In this document: positions 1 through 8,767 of the stretch, one piece after another
Position numbering within the stretch: the first letter of the stretch is position 1
Layout of the letters: each line of letters opens with the position of its first letter
Assembly: GCA_905234235.1 (NCBI GenBank)
Contig: CAJOHN010000004.1
Coordinates: 20,027 to 84,026, forward strand
Length of the DNA: 64,000 bases
Direction of reading: 5' to 3'
Source: an uncultured Selenomonadaceae bacterium
Lineage (GTDB): Bacteria; Bacillota; Negativicutes; Selenomonadales; Selenomonadaceae
Notes under the pieces: generated by a model
What the model was told of the DNA's origin: nothing
The model's input: only the letters and a program-made list of their open reading frames with translations
The model's database searches: none
Program-made: the position numbers and the translations under genes

Positions 1-1273
1 TTCTTTTTAATGAAATGCGAACGTTGGCGACCTTTTTGCCGGCGTCATCGGTACGGAAAATAAAACGTGTCATGTAAGAATTTAAATCGTCGTTGTAAGG
101 CTGTGTGTATTGCGCGGTCATCTTCTTCCAAACTTCCATGTCGTGATTATATTCGTAGCTGGCATAAATCGGCGTGTTCTTTTTAACGTTAATCGTAACC
201 GTAGATATTTCGGTGTTAAATCCTATGTAATCAGTAAGAGGGGCGTCGCCGGCGAAAAGTTCTAAGGTCGCAGGGTCAATGCCCGTATCCTTCACGCCGT
301 CCACACCTAAAATTAAATCTTGCCGCGCGCCCGTTGCATTCCCTAAGAATATTAAATCTCTCCGCGCAGGTTCATTCATAAAATTGCAGTAAGCGGTAAT
401 GGTTGAATCGAAAAGTTCAGAGTGCCTCACAATCACATAACAGGTTTGCAAATCATTCTCGTAGTTCTGGACGACGGAGAAAATTTCAGCGGTATTACTT
501 GCGACGAACGTTTTGCCGCTGGTATGGTTAACGACGATTTGAGTGACTTGCGCGGCGTCGGAGCCGTCAGTCTTAGTAACTTTGTAAGTGATTTTGAATT
601 GGACGGCGACGGCAGATTTATTAGCGGCGGCAGTCAAACTCATATAATCAGACCAAGATTCATCATCAGCCTGCAGGCGCACTTTAATCGTAACGGAGGC
701 GTCGCCCTGAATTTCTGATTCGTAAGTAATGGATTCGATTTTAGGGACGTTATCCTCAGATAAAATATAAATGGGGCTCTCGACGGTATCAGTCAACGTT
801 TCGGCTTCGGCTTGGGTTTTTAATTGGAATTTTAAAGTGGGGAAGTCATCGGCGTCTGAAGGGGCTTGCAATGCGATGACGGGGAAGATTTTTTTCCCGA
901 CGAAACTGCGGACGACTGAATAGCCGTTGAGAGTGGTGGGTTTATTGCCGTATTTCAAAACATTATCGGCGGTGACGTCGTAAGGGAATTCGGTAAGGGC
1001 GTTGTTTTTGAAGTAATAAAAGGCGTCATCAATCTTAAAGACGAGGCGGCGTTTAGAGCCGGTAGGAGCGTCGCCAGTAATTTGGAATTGGACGGTTGAT
1101 TTATTAGAACAGTCGAGGGCTTTTTTACTAATGAGGAGAGCGGTTTTAATAAAAGGCGCGACGACGGGTTCATCCTCGACGGGGTTAGTATTAGTGCCGT
1201 CGTCGTCGTAAACGGGAATTGTCGTATCGAAAGCGTTGCCGAAAGTATCGGACGCATAGCGGATTGTATTCAT
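1..1273 (-). CDS. Phage structural protein, unrecognised, C-terminus cut by window edge
   Basis: An open frame runs from ATG at 1273 (N-terminus MNTIRYASDTFGNAF) to the left edge without a stop, giving at least 424 residues. A purine-rich stretch (AGAAAGGATTAATC) precedes the start. The sequence is rich in beta-branched residues and has repeated blocks ending in ITYESE and ITYKVT, like strings of immunoglobulin-like or fibre-type domains. There is no signal peptide or membrane segment. It is the last visible gene of the tail-fibre end of the prophage late operon, so a virion surface or fibre-associated role is inferred from position only. I do not recognise the family. Confidence 0.7.
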   Translation of the reverse strand, partial: MNTIRYASDTFGNAFDTTIPVYDDDGTNTNPVEDEPVVAPFIKTALLISKKALDCSNKSTVQFQITGDAPTGSKRRLVFKIDDAFYYFKNNALTEFPYDVTADNVLKYGNKPTTLNGYSVVRSFVGKKIFPVIALQAPSDADDFPTLKFQLKTQAEAETLTDTVESPIYILSEDNVPKIESITYESEIQGDASVTIKVRLQADDESWSDYMSLTAAANKSAVAVQFKITYKVTKTDGSDAAQVTQIVVNHTSGKTFVASNTAEIFSVVQNYENDLQTCYVIVRHSELFDSTITAYCNFMNEPARRDLIFLGNATGARQDLILGVDGVKDTGIDPATLELFAGDAPLTDYIGFNTEISTVTINVKKNTPIYASYEYNHDMEVWKKMTAQYTQPYNDDLNSYMTRFIFRTDDAGKKVANVRISLKR

Positions 1274-1324
1274 GATTAATCCTTTCTAAGTCAAAAGATA
1301 GAGAGCCGGGCAAGTATAAAGTAA

Positions 1325-1570
1325 TCAGGTACCTAAATCAAAATAAGTAGTGGTAGCGTGGACGACCTTAGCGGAGCTGATTTTAGAGAAAGCCGCGCCC
1401 GCCTTATCGCCGAGGACGACGCTATTATTCTTAATGTAATTGCCGAAGGACTTAACCTGCGCGCCGGTAATCGTCGCCTTAGGGTTATCGACTGTGAGCG
1501 TGCGGTTATCGCCGTCGACGAAGTCCATTACGAAATTCAACGTGTCCTTATTCTTAACAATATCTGACAT
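1325..1570 (-). CDS. Small DUF2922-like protein
   Basis: 81 residues starting MSDIVKNKDTLNF, with an AGGAGG-type site just upstream (complement of cctcctt at 1579-1585). The central TLTVDNPKATITGAQVKSF, followed by a GAAFSKISSAKVV block and an aromatic end (TTYFDL), fits the pattern of the small Firmicutes DUF2922 proteins (beta strand, DNP turn, helix, two strands). Function is unknown. In cells such proteins usually sit beside DUF1659 proteins. Here it is the last of four tandem small genes in a prophage tail region, so it may be a virion or morphogenesis component. Family assignment rests on pattern memory and is moderate. Confidence 0.6.
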   Translation of the reverse strand: MSDIVKNKDTLNFVMDFVDGDNRTLTVDNPKATITGAQVKSFGNYIKNNSVVLGDKAGAAFSKISSAKVVHATTTYFDLGT

Positions 1571-1583
1571 TCTTCACACCTCC

Positions 1584-2072
1584 TTAAGCCGTAAGCGTGA
1601 AAGTAACTTCGACGGGTTTATAATTAGCAGTACCGGTGGCGATAACTTTAACGGTCCCCGTGCCCCCGACGCTTGCGCCTACTAAGGTGCGATTGGAGGA
1701 ACCGCCGATAATGCAGACGGGAATGTATTCGGAAAAGTTGCCGTAGCCGTCGGTGTAAGCGCGAAGGTCGCCGTCGCCGTCGTAAGTAATGCGAATGCCG
1801 GTTTCCAAAACGCTTTTATTACCTGAAGAGCTTGCTAAAGTCAAAGTAGGTGTGGGGCGGTTGTCGGGCGTGGAACCGGTTGCTTCGGTATCGACGTTCG
1901 CCTTATCGACGCGGTTAGTTGAGACGTAAGTATTGGTGGTGAAGCCGTTAAGCATTTGCGCGAAGGTCTTAGCAGTATCGGAATTGACGTCGGGATTGAG
2001 GTTGGTAATGGTTTTGGCGATTGATTTGCCGAAAGAATCCGTCGCGTTGAGGATTAAATTACTGGTAGCCAT
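1584..2072 (-). CDS. DUF2922/1659-like N-terminus fused to an Ig-like C-terminal domain
   Basis: About 162 residues from ATG at 2072 (MATSNLILNATDSFG). I prefer this start to an upstream one at 2105 because a GGAGG site lies just before it and the upstream gene stops at 2074. Residues 1-60 resemble the neighbouring small DUF-type proteins. Residues 80-162 are beta-rich and end with GTGTVKVIATGTANYKPVEV, the look of a bacterial Ig-like domain. Such domains are common on phage surface proteins and help adhesion. It could be a decoration or fibre-associated protein; function is inferred. Confidence 0.6.
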   Translation of the reverse strand: MATSNLILNATDSFGKSIAKTITNLNPDVNSDTAKTFAQMLNGFTTNTYVSTNRVDKANVDTEATGSTPDNRPTPTLTLASSSGNKSVLETGIRITYDGDGDLRAYTDGYGNFSEYIPVCIIGGSSNRTLVGASVGGTGTVKVIATGTANYKPVEVTFTLTA

Positions 2073-2073
2073 T

Positions 2074-2352
2074 TTACTCCGCCTCCTCAATGTCAATGTA
2101 TTCAACTTCGGTTACTTCGCGTTGGGCGGCGGTAATTCCGGTGAAGTAGCCGACGCCGTTAGTAGGATCAAAATCATCGGCGACGAAGAAGGCACTAAGT
2201 CCGCCAGCGGTGCCGCCCGTTAAGGAAGAATTCAAGCCGAGAATGGCGTTTTTGATATTAGCGGAAGTGATAGAATCGTCGACGGACAATTTATAATCGC
2301 GAGTGAAGTCGGTATTGGAATAGCCGAAGGTTAATTTGACGGCGTTAGACAT
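2074..2352 (-). CDS. Small DUF2922-like protein
   Basis: 92 residues from ATG at 2352 (MSNAVKLTFGYSN). A TTG six bases upstream would be only three bases from the AGGAGG site, so the ATG is the better start. The strand-turn-helix pattern (DYKLSVDDSITSANIKNAI, then an alanine/aromatic strand and an EVEYIDIEE end) matches the DUF2922-like neighbours. It is packed against the next gene with one base between stop and start, so translation is probably coupled. Function unknown. Confidence 0.6.
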   Translation of the reverse strand: MSNAVKLTFGYSNTDFTRDYKLSVDDSITSANIKNAILGLNSSLTGGTAGGLSAFFVADDFDPTNGVGYFTGITAAQREVTEVEYIDIEEAE

Positions 2353-2566
2353 TATCAACCACCTCCTGGACTTGAGTACGAATCATATTGGTATCGGCGG
2401 AGATAGTTTTGCCGATGATAGCGAGGACTTTATTAATCTGAGTAGCGGCGTCTGTAGGCGTGAGTGTGTTATCAGCGGTGCAGCCCGCGAACGCTACATT
2501 TTCAGTTGTGCCCGTGACGCGTGCTTTTATCGTCGTAATGGGCTTGTTATTGAAAGCGAGTGCCAT
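2345..2566 (-). CDS. Small DUF1659-like protein
   Basis: 73 residues (MALAFNNKPITTIKARV) with an AAAGGAGAA site upstream. The middle has LTPTDAATQINKVLAIIGK, the helix pattern of DUF1659-type small proteins that pair with DUF2922 genes in Firmicutes. Its 3' end overlaps the start of the following DUF2922-like gene by eight bases, which supports the classical pair. Role unknown. In this context it lies directly downstream of the tail fibre gene. Confidence 0.55.
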   Translation of the reverse strand: MALAFNNKPITTIKARVTGTTENVAFAGCTADNTLTPTDAATQINKVLAIIGKTISADTNMIRTQVQEVVDNV

Positions 2567-2604
2567 AATTATTCTCCTTTCAGCCCGACTCCCTATCTTT
2601 TGAC

Positions 2605-4563
2605 TTAGGAAAGGTTGATATAGTAAACGAAAGCGAAGCCGGAAGAGCCGCCGCCGCCTCCGTAATAATTAGAATTAGAAGGACTTTGGACGCCTGCGCC
2701 GCCCTGCTGGACGCCGCCTAAGCCCGCCGTCAATCCGGAGTTTTTAAAATTGCCGCCCGCGCCGCCGTAACCGCAACCGCCATTCTTCCCGTTATAAGCC
2801 GCAGTGAGACCTTTACCGCCCGCGCCGCCGGTCGATAACGCTTTATAATTCAAGCCGGTAATTTCTCCCGCGACGATAAAAATATGCGCGCCTTGCGAAC
2901 CGCCGCGAACATCATCCTGCCCGTTTGAACCGTTGCCGCCAGCAATATCGCCTTCGCCCGCCGTATAACCTGCGCGGGAATTATTTTCGTTACTGCCGGA
3001 ATACGTCGCGCCGATTCTGGTTGATTCGTTCATTAAAAGTTTCTTAGCGAGGATAAAAACTGAGCCGTGCCCCGCGCCGATAGGCAATTTGATTTTAAGG
3101 TTCGCGTTGTCGACGTACTTAAGCCCGGTCTCGCCGTAAGACTTACCGCCGCCCTTGCCCTCAACGTTAATCTTACCGCCGCGCAGATCGCACGCCCCAT
3201 TAACAGCCACAGCAAAAAGCCCGCCGCAACCATTGTCGTATTTCGGGGTCGCCTTATTTTCGGATGTTAATTTGAAACTCTCGAATTGCGGAATGGTAAT
3301 GAGTTGCTTAGAGTAGCCGGATTTTGTATGAATGGAAGGAGGCGCGTCGGCTAGTGTGACGATATTGGATTGGACGCTAACGATAGTAGAAATAAAAAAA
3401 CGCCCGCCGTAGGACGTGTTCGAATCGTTTTTCATATGCAGCATAACCATTGTGCCCTTTTCGAACTTCGCCTTGCCGGTATTATTGAGAGCCGCGCAGG
3501 TTACGCGCTTGCCGGAAATGGTATTGACTTTAGCATAGGAATTTAGTTGCGTGGTAATGTTAGTGGCCGCGCCGGCCGAAGAGTCGCCGTAACTTTTAAT
3601 GTTGGTGTAAGATTGGAGACGTTCGGGCGTGCTGATGACGTCGTGGGCGTAGAGTCCTTCGTCGCACGGGATGACGGTATTAGTAGCGATATAACAAGCG
3701 GCTTGCGAACCGATTCTGGGGCTGGCGGAGCTATCAATTTGGGTTGAGCAATATTTAGCGAAGCATTTAACGTTGAAGTTATCGATAGATTCAGCGGCGA
3801 GGAGGATAGAGGAGCCGCCGCGATTATAGACGCCGGAAGGTTTGTTAGGTGAATTAAAATCGCCCCTACACTTCGCGATACCTTGCGTTGACGGATTGCC
3901 GATGCGTGCCGAATCATTCATGGTAAAAGTTTTAGTGATAATAAAAGCGGAGCCGTCTTTTTCGTTAATGGTTAATTTATCTGCGAGTGCGGAATTTTCA
4001 GAGCCGGCGTCTAAGTTTTTATCGCCCTGAGAATAAGCAAGTTCGGCGGAGGAAAGAGAACGATTAGGGTTGCCGGCGTTGCGAAGGTCGATTTTGCCGC
4101 CGCTTAGGGTTAATTTATTGGAACATTTAATAGCGATGATCCCGCCGTACTTTTTATCCTCATCCCAAGCGAGTGGCGCGATAGTATTTGAGACGGTTAG
4201 GTTTTTGAATTGTGCAATGGTAATGAGTTGGCAATTGTAATTGGACAAGGAATTGGCGGGGATTATCGAAGTTAAATCCTTATCGACGGTCAGCACATTC
4301 AGAGAAACTTTTTTTATTCTGGCGGTGGCGAATCTAAAGAGATATTCAGAATCAGCATTAGAAGAATTAGAGACATGGATCATCACTTCGTTATTAACTC
4401 CAAACGTTTCGAAGCCGCCTAAACTTGCGTTTTGAATGTCGACGGTCACGGTGGTAGAAGTGATAGCGGTGACGCGTGCATAAGAATTAATCTGCGCGGA
4501 AGGGTCGGTGATATTGCCTAAAGACCCCGCGCCATAGAATCCATAAAGATTAATAGGAAACAT
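2605..4563 (-). CDS. Phage tail fibre with internal duplication and glycine-rich tip
   Basis: 652 residues starting MFPINLYGFYGAG after a strong AGGAGGGG site. Two homologous blocks of about 300 residues lie in tandem. Each begins with a (I/L)NSYA(R/K)V motif (near residues 26 and 342), has a QLITI(A/P)QF strand, a GG(I/L)(I/F)A block and a beta-helix-like stretch. The last 90 residues are very glycine-rich (GGAGGKGL, GYGGAGGN, GGGGGSSG), typical of fibre tips that bind the host surface. It follows the collar/fibre gene in the tail operon. Likely a receptor-binding or fibre-tip protein; the receptor is unknown. Confidence 0.75.
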   Translation of the reverse strand: MFPINLYGFYGAGSLGNITDPSAQINSYARVTAITSTTVTVDIQNASLGGFETFGVNNEVMIHVSNSSNADSEYLFRFATARIKKVSLNVLTVDKDLTSIIPANSLSNYNCQLITIAQFKNLTVSNTIAPLAWDEDKKYGGIIAIKCSNKLTLSGGKIDLRNAGNPNRSLSSAELAYSQGDKNLDAGSENSALADKLTINEKDGSAFIITKTFTMNDSARIGNPSTQGIAKCRGDFNSPNKPSGVYNRGGSSILLAAESIDNFNVKCFAKYCSTQIDSSASPRIGSQAACYIATNTVIPCDEGLYAHDVISTPERLQSYTNIKSYGDSSAGAATNITTQLNSYAKVNTISGKRVTCAALNNTGKAKFEKGTMVMLHMKNDSNTSYGGRFFISTIVSVQSNIVTLADAPPSIHTKSGYSKQLITIPQFESFKLTSENKATPKYDNGCGGLFAVAVNGACDLRGGKINVEGKGGGKSYGETGLKYVDNANLKIKLPIGAGHGSVFILAKKLLMNESTRIGATYSGSNENNSRAGYTAGEGDIAGGNGSNGQDDVRGGSQGAHIFIVAGEITGLNYKALSTGGAGGKGLTAAYNGKNGGCGYGGAGGNFKNSGLTAGLGGVQQGGAGVQSPSNSNYYGGGGGSSGFAFVYYINLS

Positions 4564-4573
4564 GATGCCCCTC

Positions 4574-5782
4574 CTAAGCTAAAGTAAAGAAGCCGTCGGA
4601 CGTGAACGAATAATCGCCGTCGAGTTCGAAATTTTTCTTGGTAGAGTTTTTGGTTGTTAAGGTAAGGATTTTTTCGGTCGCAGTAGATTCGCCTTGCCAA
4701 ACGTCATCGAAGGTAAAAACTTTTTCAAGAATATCATCGTCGGCTCCTAATTGTCCGCTTAAAATATTGCCGGTGCTACGGAAAATTTTAGTACTGCTAA
4801 GGTCAAAGTTCTTAGTGAAATTATCAGTGAAGATAACTTCGACCAAATCATCATTTTTGGCGATTGATTTGCATTGGACGAATTCGGAACGCACGCCGTC
4901 GCTGATTGTATAAAAATGCCCGACTAAAATGCCATTCCAATCATCTAAGCAAACGGAATTGATACCGCCGACTTCATGATTGACGTCGCGCATCAGAATA
5001 TCAGTACAATCAGATTCGCCGATAAAATCCTCCGCGATTAAAAGGTTAGCGTCGAGCCCGAATTCTTTTTCACTGTTGAGTTGCATGAAAAGGTTGGCGA
5101 TATTAATTTCTGTTTGGTCGAGGCGGTTAGAAAGTCTGCCGATAGTGCCGGCGTCGTCGCCTAAGATTAATCGGCTGATATTGTTAATGGTAATGGGGCG
5201 CAGGTTGTTATCGTTACCGCAAGCCCAAATTTCATTAGTGGAAGTGATAGCGTCCTCGAGCTTAGGAACGTTAGGATGGGGTTGCGTGGAATAAATATGT
5301 TCGTCCAATTCTTCATGCGTGACGAAAAAATTATCCGCGCCGATGACCGCGTCTATGTTTGTAGCTTGGCTGATGACGGTTGAGATATTGAGTGAGACGT
5401 TCCAAAGTTCAGAGGTAGACGCGGGAATAAATTTTGGATAATCGCCTAAGTTTCTGTAGCTGTACAATTTCTCCGCGCCGCCTTCAATCTTGGCGAACAA
5501 GCCTATTTCGCGAATAAAAAAACCGTCGGTGAGCGTCTGATTATTAATCGCGCACTTCACTACGGCTGTCCCTTTGCCGTCTGCTTTGACGTTGACGATT
5601 GGTAAAGTCATTTTCGGGCTGATTAAATCGTTCAATTTCAAGGCGGCGGCTTCTGTTGGCTCGAACGGCTGATTATTTTTAATCGAATCGCCGAGAGCTG
5701 CGCGGGTAAAGATTAATTTTTCGCCTGCAATGGCGCGGCTTAAAAGGTCGAAGCCGTTATTCGTGATTAAAGTTTGGAGCAT
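4574..5782 (-). CDS. Tail fibre / tail-collar protein (P2 gpH-type N-terminus)
   Basis: 402 residues (MLQTLITNNGFDLLSRAIAG) with AGGAGG eight bases upstream. Residues 1-150 match the phage tail-collar N-terminal domain that anchors fibres to the baseplate: LSRAIAGEKLIFTRAALGD, then FIREIGLFAK and LYSYRNLGDYPKFI. After DAVIGADNFFVTHEELDEH the protein turns into a distal part with little similarity to known fibres. It directly follows gpI, as gene H does in P2. The product should connect the baseplate to the distal fibre encoded just downstream. Confidence 0.85.
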   Translation of the reverse strand: MLQTLITNNGFDLLSRAIAGEKLIFTRAALGDSIKNNQPFEPTEAAALKLNDLISPKMTLPIVNVKADGKGTAVVKCAINNQTLTDGFFIREIGLFAKIEGGAEKLYSYRNLGDYPKFIPASTSELWNVSLNISTVISQATNIDAVIGADNFFVTHEELDEHIYSTQPHPNVPKLEDAITSTNEIWACGNDNNLRPITINNISRLILGDDAGTIGRLSNRLDQTEINIANLFMQLNSEKEFGLDANLLIAEDFIGESDCTDILMRDVNHEVGGINSVCLDDWNGILVGHFYTISDGVRSEFVQCKSIAKNDDLVEVIFTDNFTKNFDLSSTKIFRSTGNILSGQLGADDDILEKVFTFDDVWQGESTATEKILTLTTKNSTKKNFELDGDYSFTSDGFFTLA

Positions 5783-5792
5783 AAATAACCTC

Positions 5793-6833
5793 CTAAATCA
5801 TCTGGATAGTACGTGTCGAATGGGTTTTAATGGCGTATTTGCTAATGCCGGTGCTAAATTCGCCTAATTCATTTCTGATAATTTTATTCTGCGCGACATA
5901 ATCGCTGAAGGCGCGAACTTCTTCGGCAGTAACATCTTGACGGGGATTTTTAAGGGAAATGGCGCGTTGATTCTGGTGGCGGCTGATAGCGAAGTCGAAA
6001 TAAAGTTTGAGCGTATCGAAGTCTAAAGTCTCCCAAAAGTAAGGGTTGCCGCCTCTTGCAATCATGACGTTAGCGAACCCCAAATCAGCTACGGGCGTCT
6101 CTATGATAAATTTTGGTATCTCTAATTCGCAAGCCAGATTAATTTCTCCCGTAAAATAAATATACGACGCGGCATAAATATTAATTTCTTCATCGGGAAT
6201 AGTATCATCAAAGGTTAAATCGATATTGCCCGTGATAATTTCGACGTTCCCCACGTACAGATTGATATTTTCGTCGTCTAATTTATCGAAGTTCAAATGT
6301 AAAACGCCAGTAATAATTTCAGTCGTGCCCGCGTATAGGTTAATCTTCGGCTCTTCTATTTTTAATTCAATATAATCAAGCCAACTTCTAACGTTTTTAG
6401 CGTCATAAAGCCGGAGCATGTGGTTTCTGAAGGAATTAAGCTCGCCGATATAATTAGTACACGTCAAAGCGAAGCGGAAATTCCCTAACTCGACGACCTC
6501 AGCATTCTCTAAAAATTCCTGCGCGGTCTTCTCGGTAGCGTAAATCGTCCCCTTCAAACGGTGCACTTCGACCGATTTTTTAATGGCGGCGCGTTTCTCC
6601 GTTAAAGAAAAGTTTATCGCGTCATACCAGTCGCAATGAAGTTGATAAGCCAAAATGTCAAGGAGGGCATGATTAAGCTCGTCAATTCGGCTATATAACA
6701 AGATAAGCCGCGTCTCGTCGGAAATGGTTTTTAAAATGTTGTCGAGACTTTTAGCGACGGCGTTTAGTTGCGCGTCGTCGGTTAAACTGCGCGGCAGAAT
6801 CTCGCTGAAATTAATTTGGCGTATGGTTTTCAT
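5793..6833 (-). CDS. Baseplate wedge protein I (P2 gpI-like) with triple repeat
   Basis: 346 residues. The N-terminal half (LPRSLTDDAQLNAVAKSLD, then LDILAYQLHCDWYD and EKRAAIKKSVEVHRLKGT) is typical P2 gpI, which joins the fibre to the baseplate wedge. The middle (about residues 165-245) holds three tandem units of about 26 residues: INLYAGTTEIITGVLHL, INLYVGNVEIITGNIDL and INIYAASYIYFTGEINL. The C-terminal HQNQRAISLKNPRQDVTAEEVR region resembles sequences found after gpI domains. One base separates it from gene J upstream. Confidence 0.85.
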   Translation of the reverse strand: MKTIRQINFSEILPRSLTDDAQLNAVAKSLDNILKTISDETRLILLYSRIDELNHALLDILAYQLHCDWYDAINFSLTEKRAAIKKSVEVHRLKGTIYATEKTAQEFLENAEVVELGNFRFALTCTNYIGELNSFRNHMLRLYDAKNVRSWLDYIELKIEEPKINLYAGTTEIITGVLHLNFDKLDDENINLYVGNVEIITGNIDLTFDDTIPDEEINIYAASYIYFTGEINLACELEIPKFIIETPVADLGFANVMIARGGNPYFWETLDFDTLKLYFDFAISRHQNQRAISLKNPRQDVTAEEVRAFSDYVAQNKIIRNELGEFSTGISKYAIKTHSTRTIQMI

Positions 6834-6834
6834 T

Positions 6835-7938
6835 TTAATCAGGCTCTAAACCGATAAAGCGCGGTTCATAGTTAGGATTTGCGCAGACGGCGTGTTCGGT
6901 GGCGGTTAAGGTTGTGAAGACGGGCGAAATTACTTCAACGCGTTTCGCGCCAGCCCCCATTATTTTTTCTATCAACTTCGACGGATTTAAATCTTTGCCG
7001 AGTTCAGAGCCTTGCCACTGGATATATTCCGCGCAGGCAGTCTTAACGTCGTTGACAATCTGCGCGGCTTTAGAGCTATCCTCGTCGCGAATCCAATAAT
7101 TAACATTCAAAGAATAGGAAATTTTATCGGGCGTCTTGACGGTTACGGTGTCAGTCAACGGGCGCACGACTTTTGCGTTCAATTTATTATCGACGGCGGT
7201 TAGGACTTCGGTTGGGGTTTCGTCGTAGCCATTACATAGGACATAAATATCAACGAAACCAGGCACGGGCGAAGTAACTTGAATATCGGTGATTAATGCG
7301 CTAGCACTTTTGGCGTGATATTTGTATGCGCCTTCCGAACCGGCGCAGCTGAAACTTTCGACGCACAATCTAATCCTCTCGCGGTAAGAATCATCGTCCT
7401 CCTCATCGGCTCCTAACGCTGTGGTGGTTGTGTTTATAATGCTCTCGACGAATGCCAGCGGCTCCACCATTTTATCCAGTTCGCCCGCCTTGTAATTGTT
7501 CCCGACTTCGCCGATACTCTGACACGTCGCCCGCGCAGATTTAGTAATTTCGCCCGCGCCTAGGATAACGTCCTCATCGAGCGCGAAGAAAATATTATCG
7601 CCCGCCGTGATACGCGTGCCCTTCGGGATGATAGTACTTTGTTCGCGTTCGTCGGTTAATGTCACTTCGACACTACACACCGCATAACTCGCCGCTAACC
7701 GTTCGCAACCAACCAATTCTCCTAAGGCGTCTAAATATTCTCCCTTAGAAAAGGATAGTAAGTTCATATTGCCGCAAAAGTTTATAAGGGCGCGCTGTTG
7801 AATGATGATTGCCTCTAAACCTTTCAAAAAAACATACAGCGGATCCGCGGGATAAAGTTTCCTATCCAATAAATTTTCTACCGTCGAGACGATTTCTAAA
7901 TCAATATCATCAACGTTGGTGCTAACGAATTTAATCAT
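6835..7938 (-). CDS. Baseplate assembly protein J
   Basis: 367 residues. The N-terminus (NLLDRKLYPADPLYVFLKG, then GEYLDALGELVGCERL) and the core (IIPKGTRITAGDNIFFALDED, IRLCVESFSCAGSEGAYKYHA, DIQVTSPVPGFVDIYVL) are standard for baseplate J of P2- and Mu-type contractile tails. J forms the baseplate wedge together with W/gp25 and I. It overlaps the upstream W-like gene by four bases, which suggests translational coupling. Length is within the normal family range. Confidence 0.92.
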   Translation of the reverse strand: MIKFVSTNVDDIDLEIVSTVENLLDRKLYPADPLYVFLKGLEAIIIQQRALINFCGNMNLLSFSKGEYLDALGELVGCERLAASYAVCSVEVTLTDEREQSTIIPKGTRITAGDNIFFALDEDVILGAGEITKSARATCQSIGEVGNNYKAGELDKMVEPLAFVESIINTTTTALGADEEDDDSYRERIRLCVESFSCAGSEGAYKYHAKSASALITDIQVTSPVPGFVDIYVLCNGYDETPTEVLTAVDNKLNAKVVRPLTDTVTVKTPDKISYSLNVNYWIRDEDSSKAAQIVNDVKTACAEYIQWQGSELGKDLNPSKLIEKIMGAGAKRVEVISPVFTTLTATEHAVCANPNYEPRFIGLEPD

Positions 7939-8246
7939 GCCTCTACCTCGATTATCACTAAGGGATTAAGTTCGCCATTCTCGCTTTGCGATTCTTCCCA
8001 TAAAATACTTCTGAGCTTGGCGCGCGGTTCGAACATTTGAATTGCTTCCGCTACTGCCGCTACGATTAAGGCCTGCGCGGCGTTTACCGGCTTATCAATC
8101 ATATTAACATCCAGCCCGAATTGCCGATACATGGGGCAAGTCCCTTTCATCGTTTTTAATAGGAAGCGCACGTTCTGAATCACTTCCTCAACCCCAGATG
8201 ATGGTTGAATCGCGATTGGATCGTTCAACCGCATTGTCGTTATCAT
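7935..8246 (-). CDS. Baseplate protein W (gp25-like lysozyme-related)
   Basis: 104 residues or slightly fewer. The core DPIAIQPSSGVEEVIQNVRF, then CPMYRQFGLD and FEPRAKLRSI, is the gpW/gp25 baseplate signature. I take ATG at 8246 with GGAG ten bases upstream; ATG at 8234 (MRLND) is an alternative. The start lies inside the 3' end of the upstream gpU gene (59-nt overlap). The protein initiates sheath polymerisation in the baseplate wedge. Confidence 0.85.
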   Translation of the reverse strand: MITTMRLNDPIAIQPSSGVEEVIQNVRFLLKTMKGTCPMYRQFGLDVNMIDKPVNAAQALIVAAVAEAIQMFEPRAKLRSILWEESQSENGELNPLVIIEVEA

Positions 8247-8766
8247 CAATCACATACTCCATAAAAGTTATTTCTAACGTCGAAACTTGAATCTGCGCGG
8301 CGTTATCCCAGAATTGAACGCGTTCCTGCACGTCGGTTATCACCCACTGATTATCGCCGATAACCTCATTCCCGATAACCAGATAATTATGTTCGGCAGT
8401 CGTCATCATCTTGCGAATGTCATTAGCCACCGCCTTAGGATTGACACTCCCCAGCCCTAAGAATTCCGACGCCAATGAGTTCAATATCTTTGCTCCCGTC
8501 GACTTGCCCGAAAATAATTTGGTCGTCACGCACGTATTCAAATTTATTTCCAGCGATATTTTCTCCGCCTCTAAGCCCGTAAATTCTAGTTCTTCGGTTT
8601 TGTTTATTAATGAATGCTTGGCATATTTAGCCCTTGAACTGCGCCGGTACTTGTCGAAGGTTAAAACTTTGAAGCTTGAAGCCTCAAAGACTAAGCCGCC
8701 GAATGCGCCGATTTTAGGCCTGAGGAATTTCCCGACCAAGCCGTTTATTAATGTCCCTAAACCCAT
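8188..8766 (-). CDS. Tail protein U (P2 gpU-like)
   Basis: 192 residues from ATG at 8766, preceded by AAGGAGG. The N-terminus (IGAFGGLVFEASSFKVLTF) and the end region (WVITDVQERVQFWDNAAQ, then STLEITFMEYV) match P2 gpU, a small tail-completion protein. The middle carries an insertion of about 60 residues relative to P2 U. The gene sits between V and W, not before D as in P2, so the tail module is rearranged. It overlaps the W gene. Confidence 0.75.
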   Translation of the reverse strand: MGLGTLINGLVGKFLRPKIGAFGGLVFEASSFKVLTFDKYRRSSRAKYAKHSLINKTEELEFTGLEAEKISLEINLNTCVTTKLFSGKSTGAKILNSLASEFLGLGSVNPKAVANDIRKMMTTAEHNYLVIGNEVIGDNQWVITDVQERVQFWDNAAQIQVSTLEITFMEYVIDDNDNAVERSNRDSTIIWG

Positions 8767-8767
8767 G

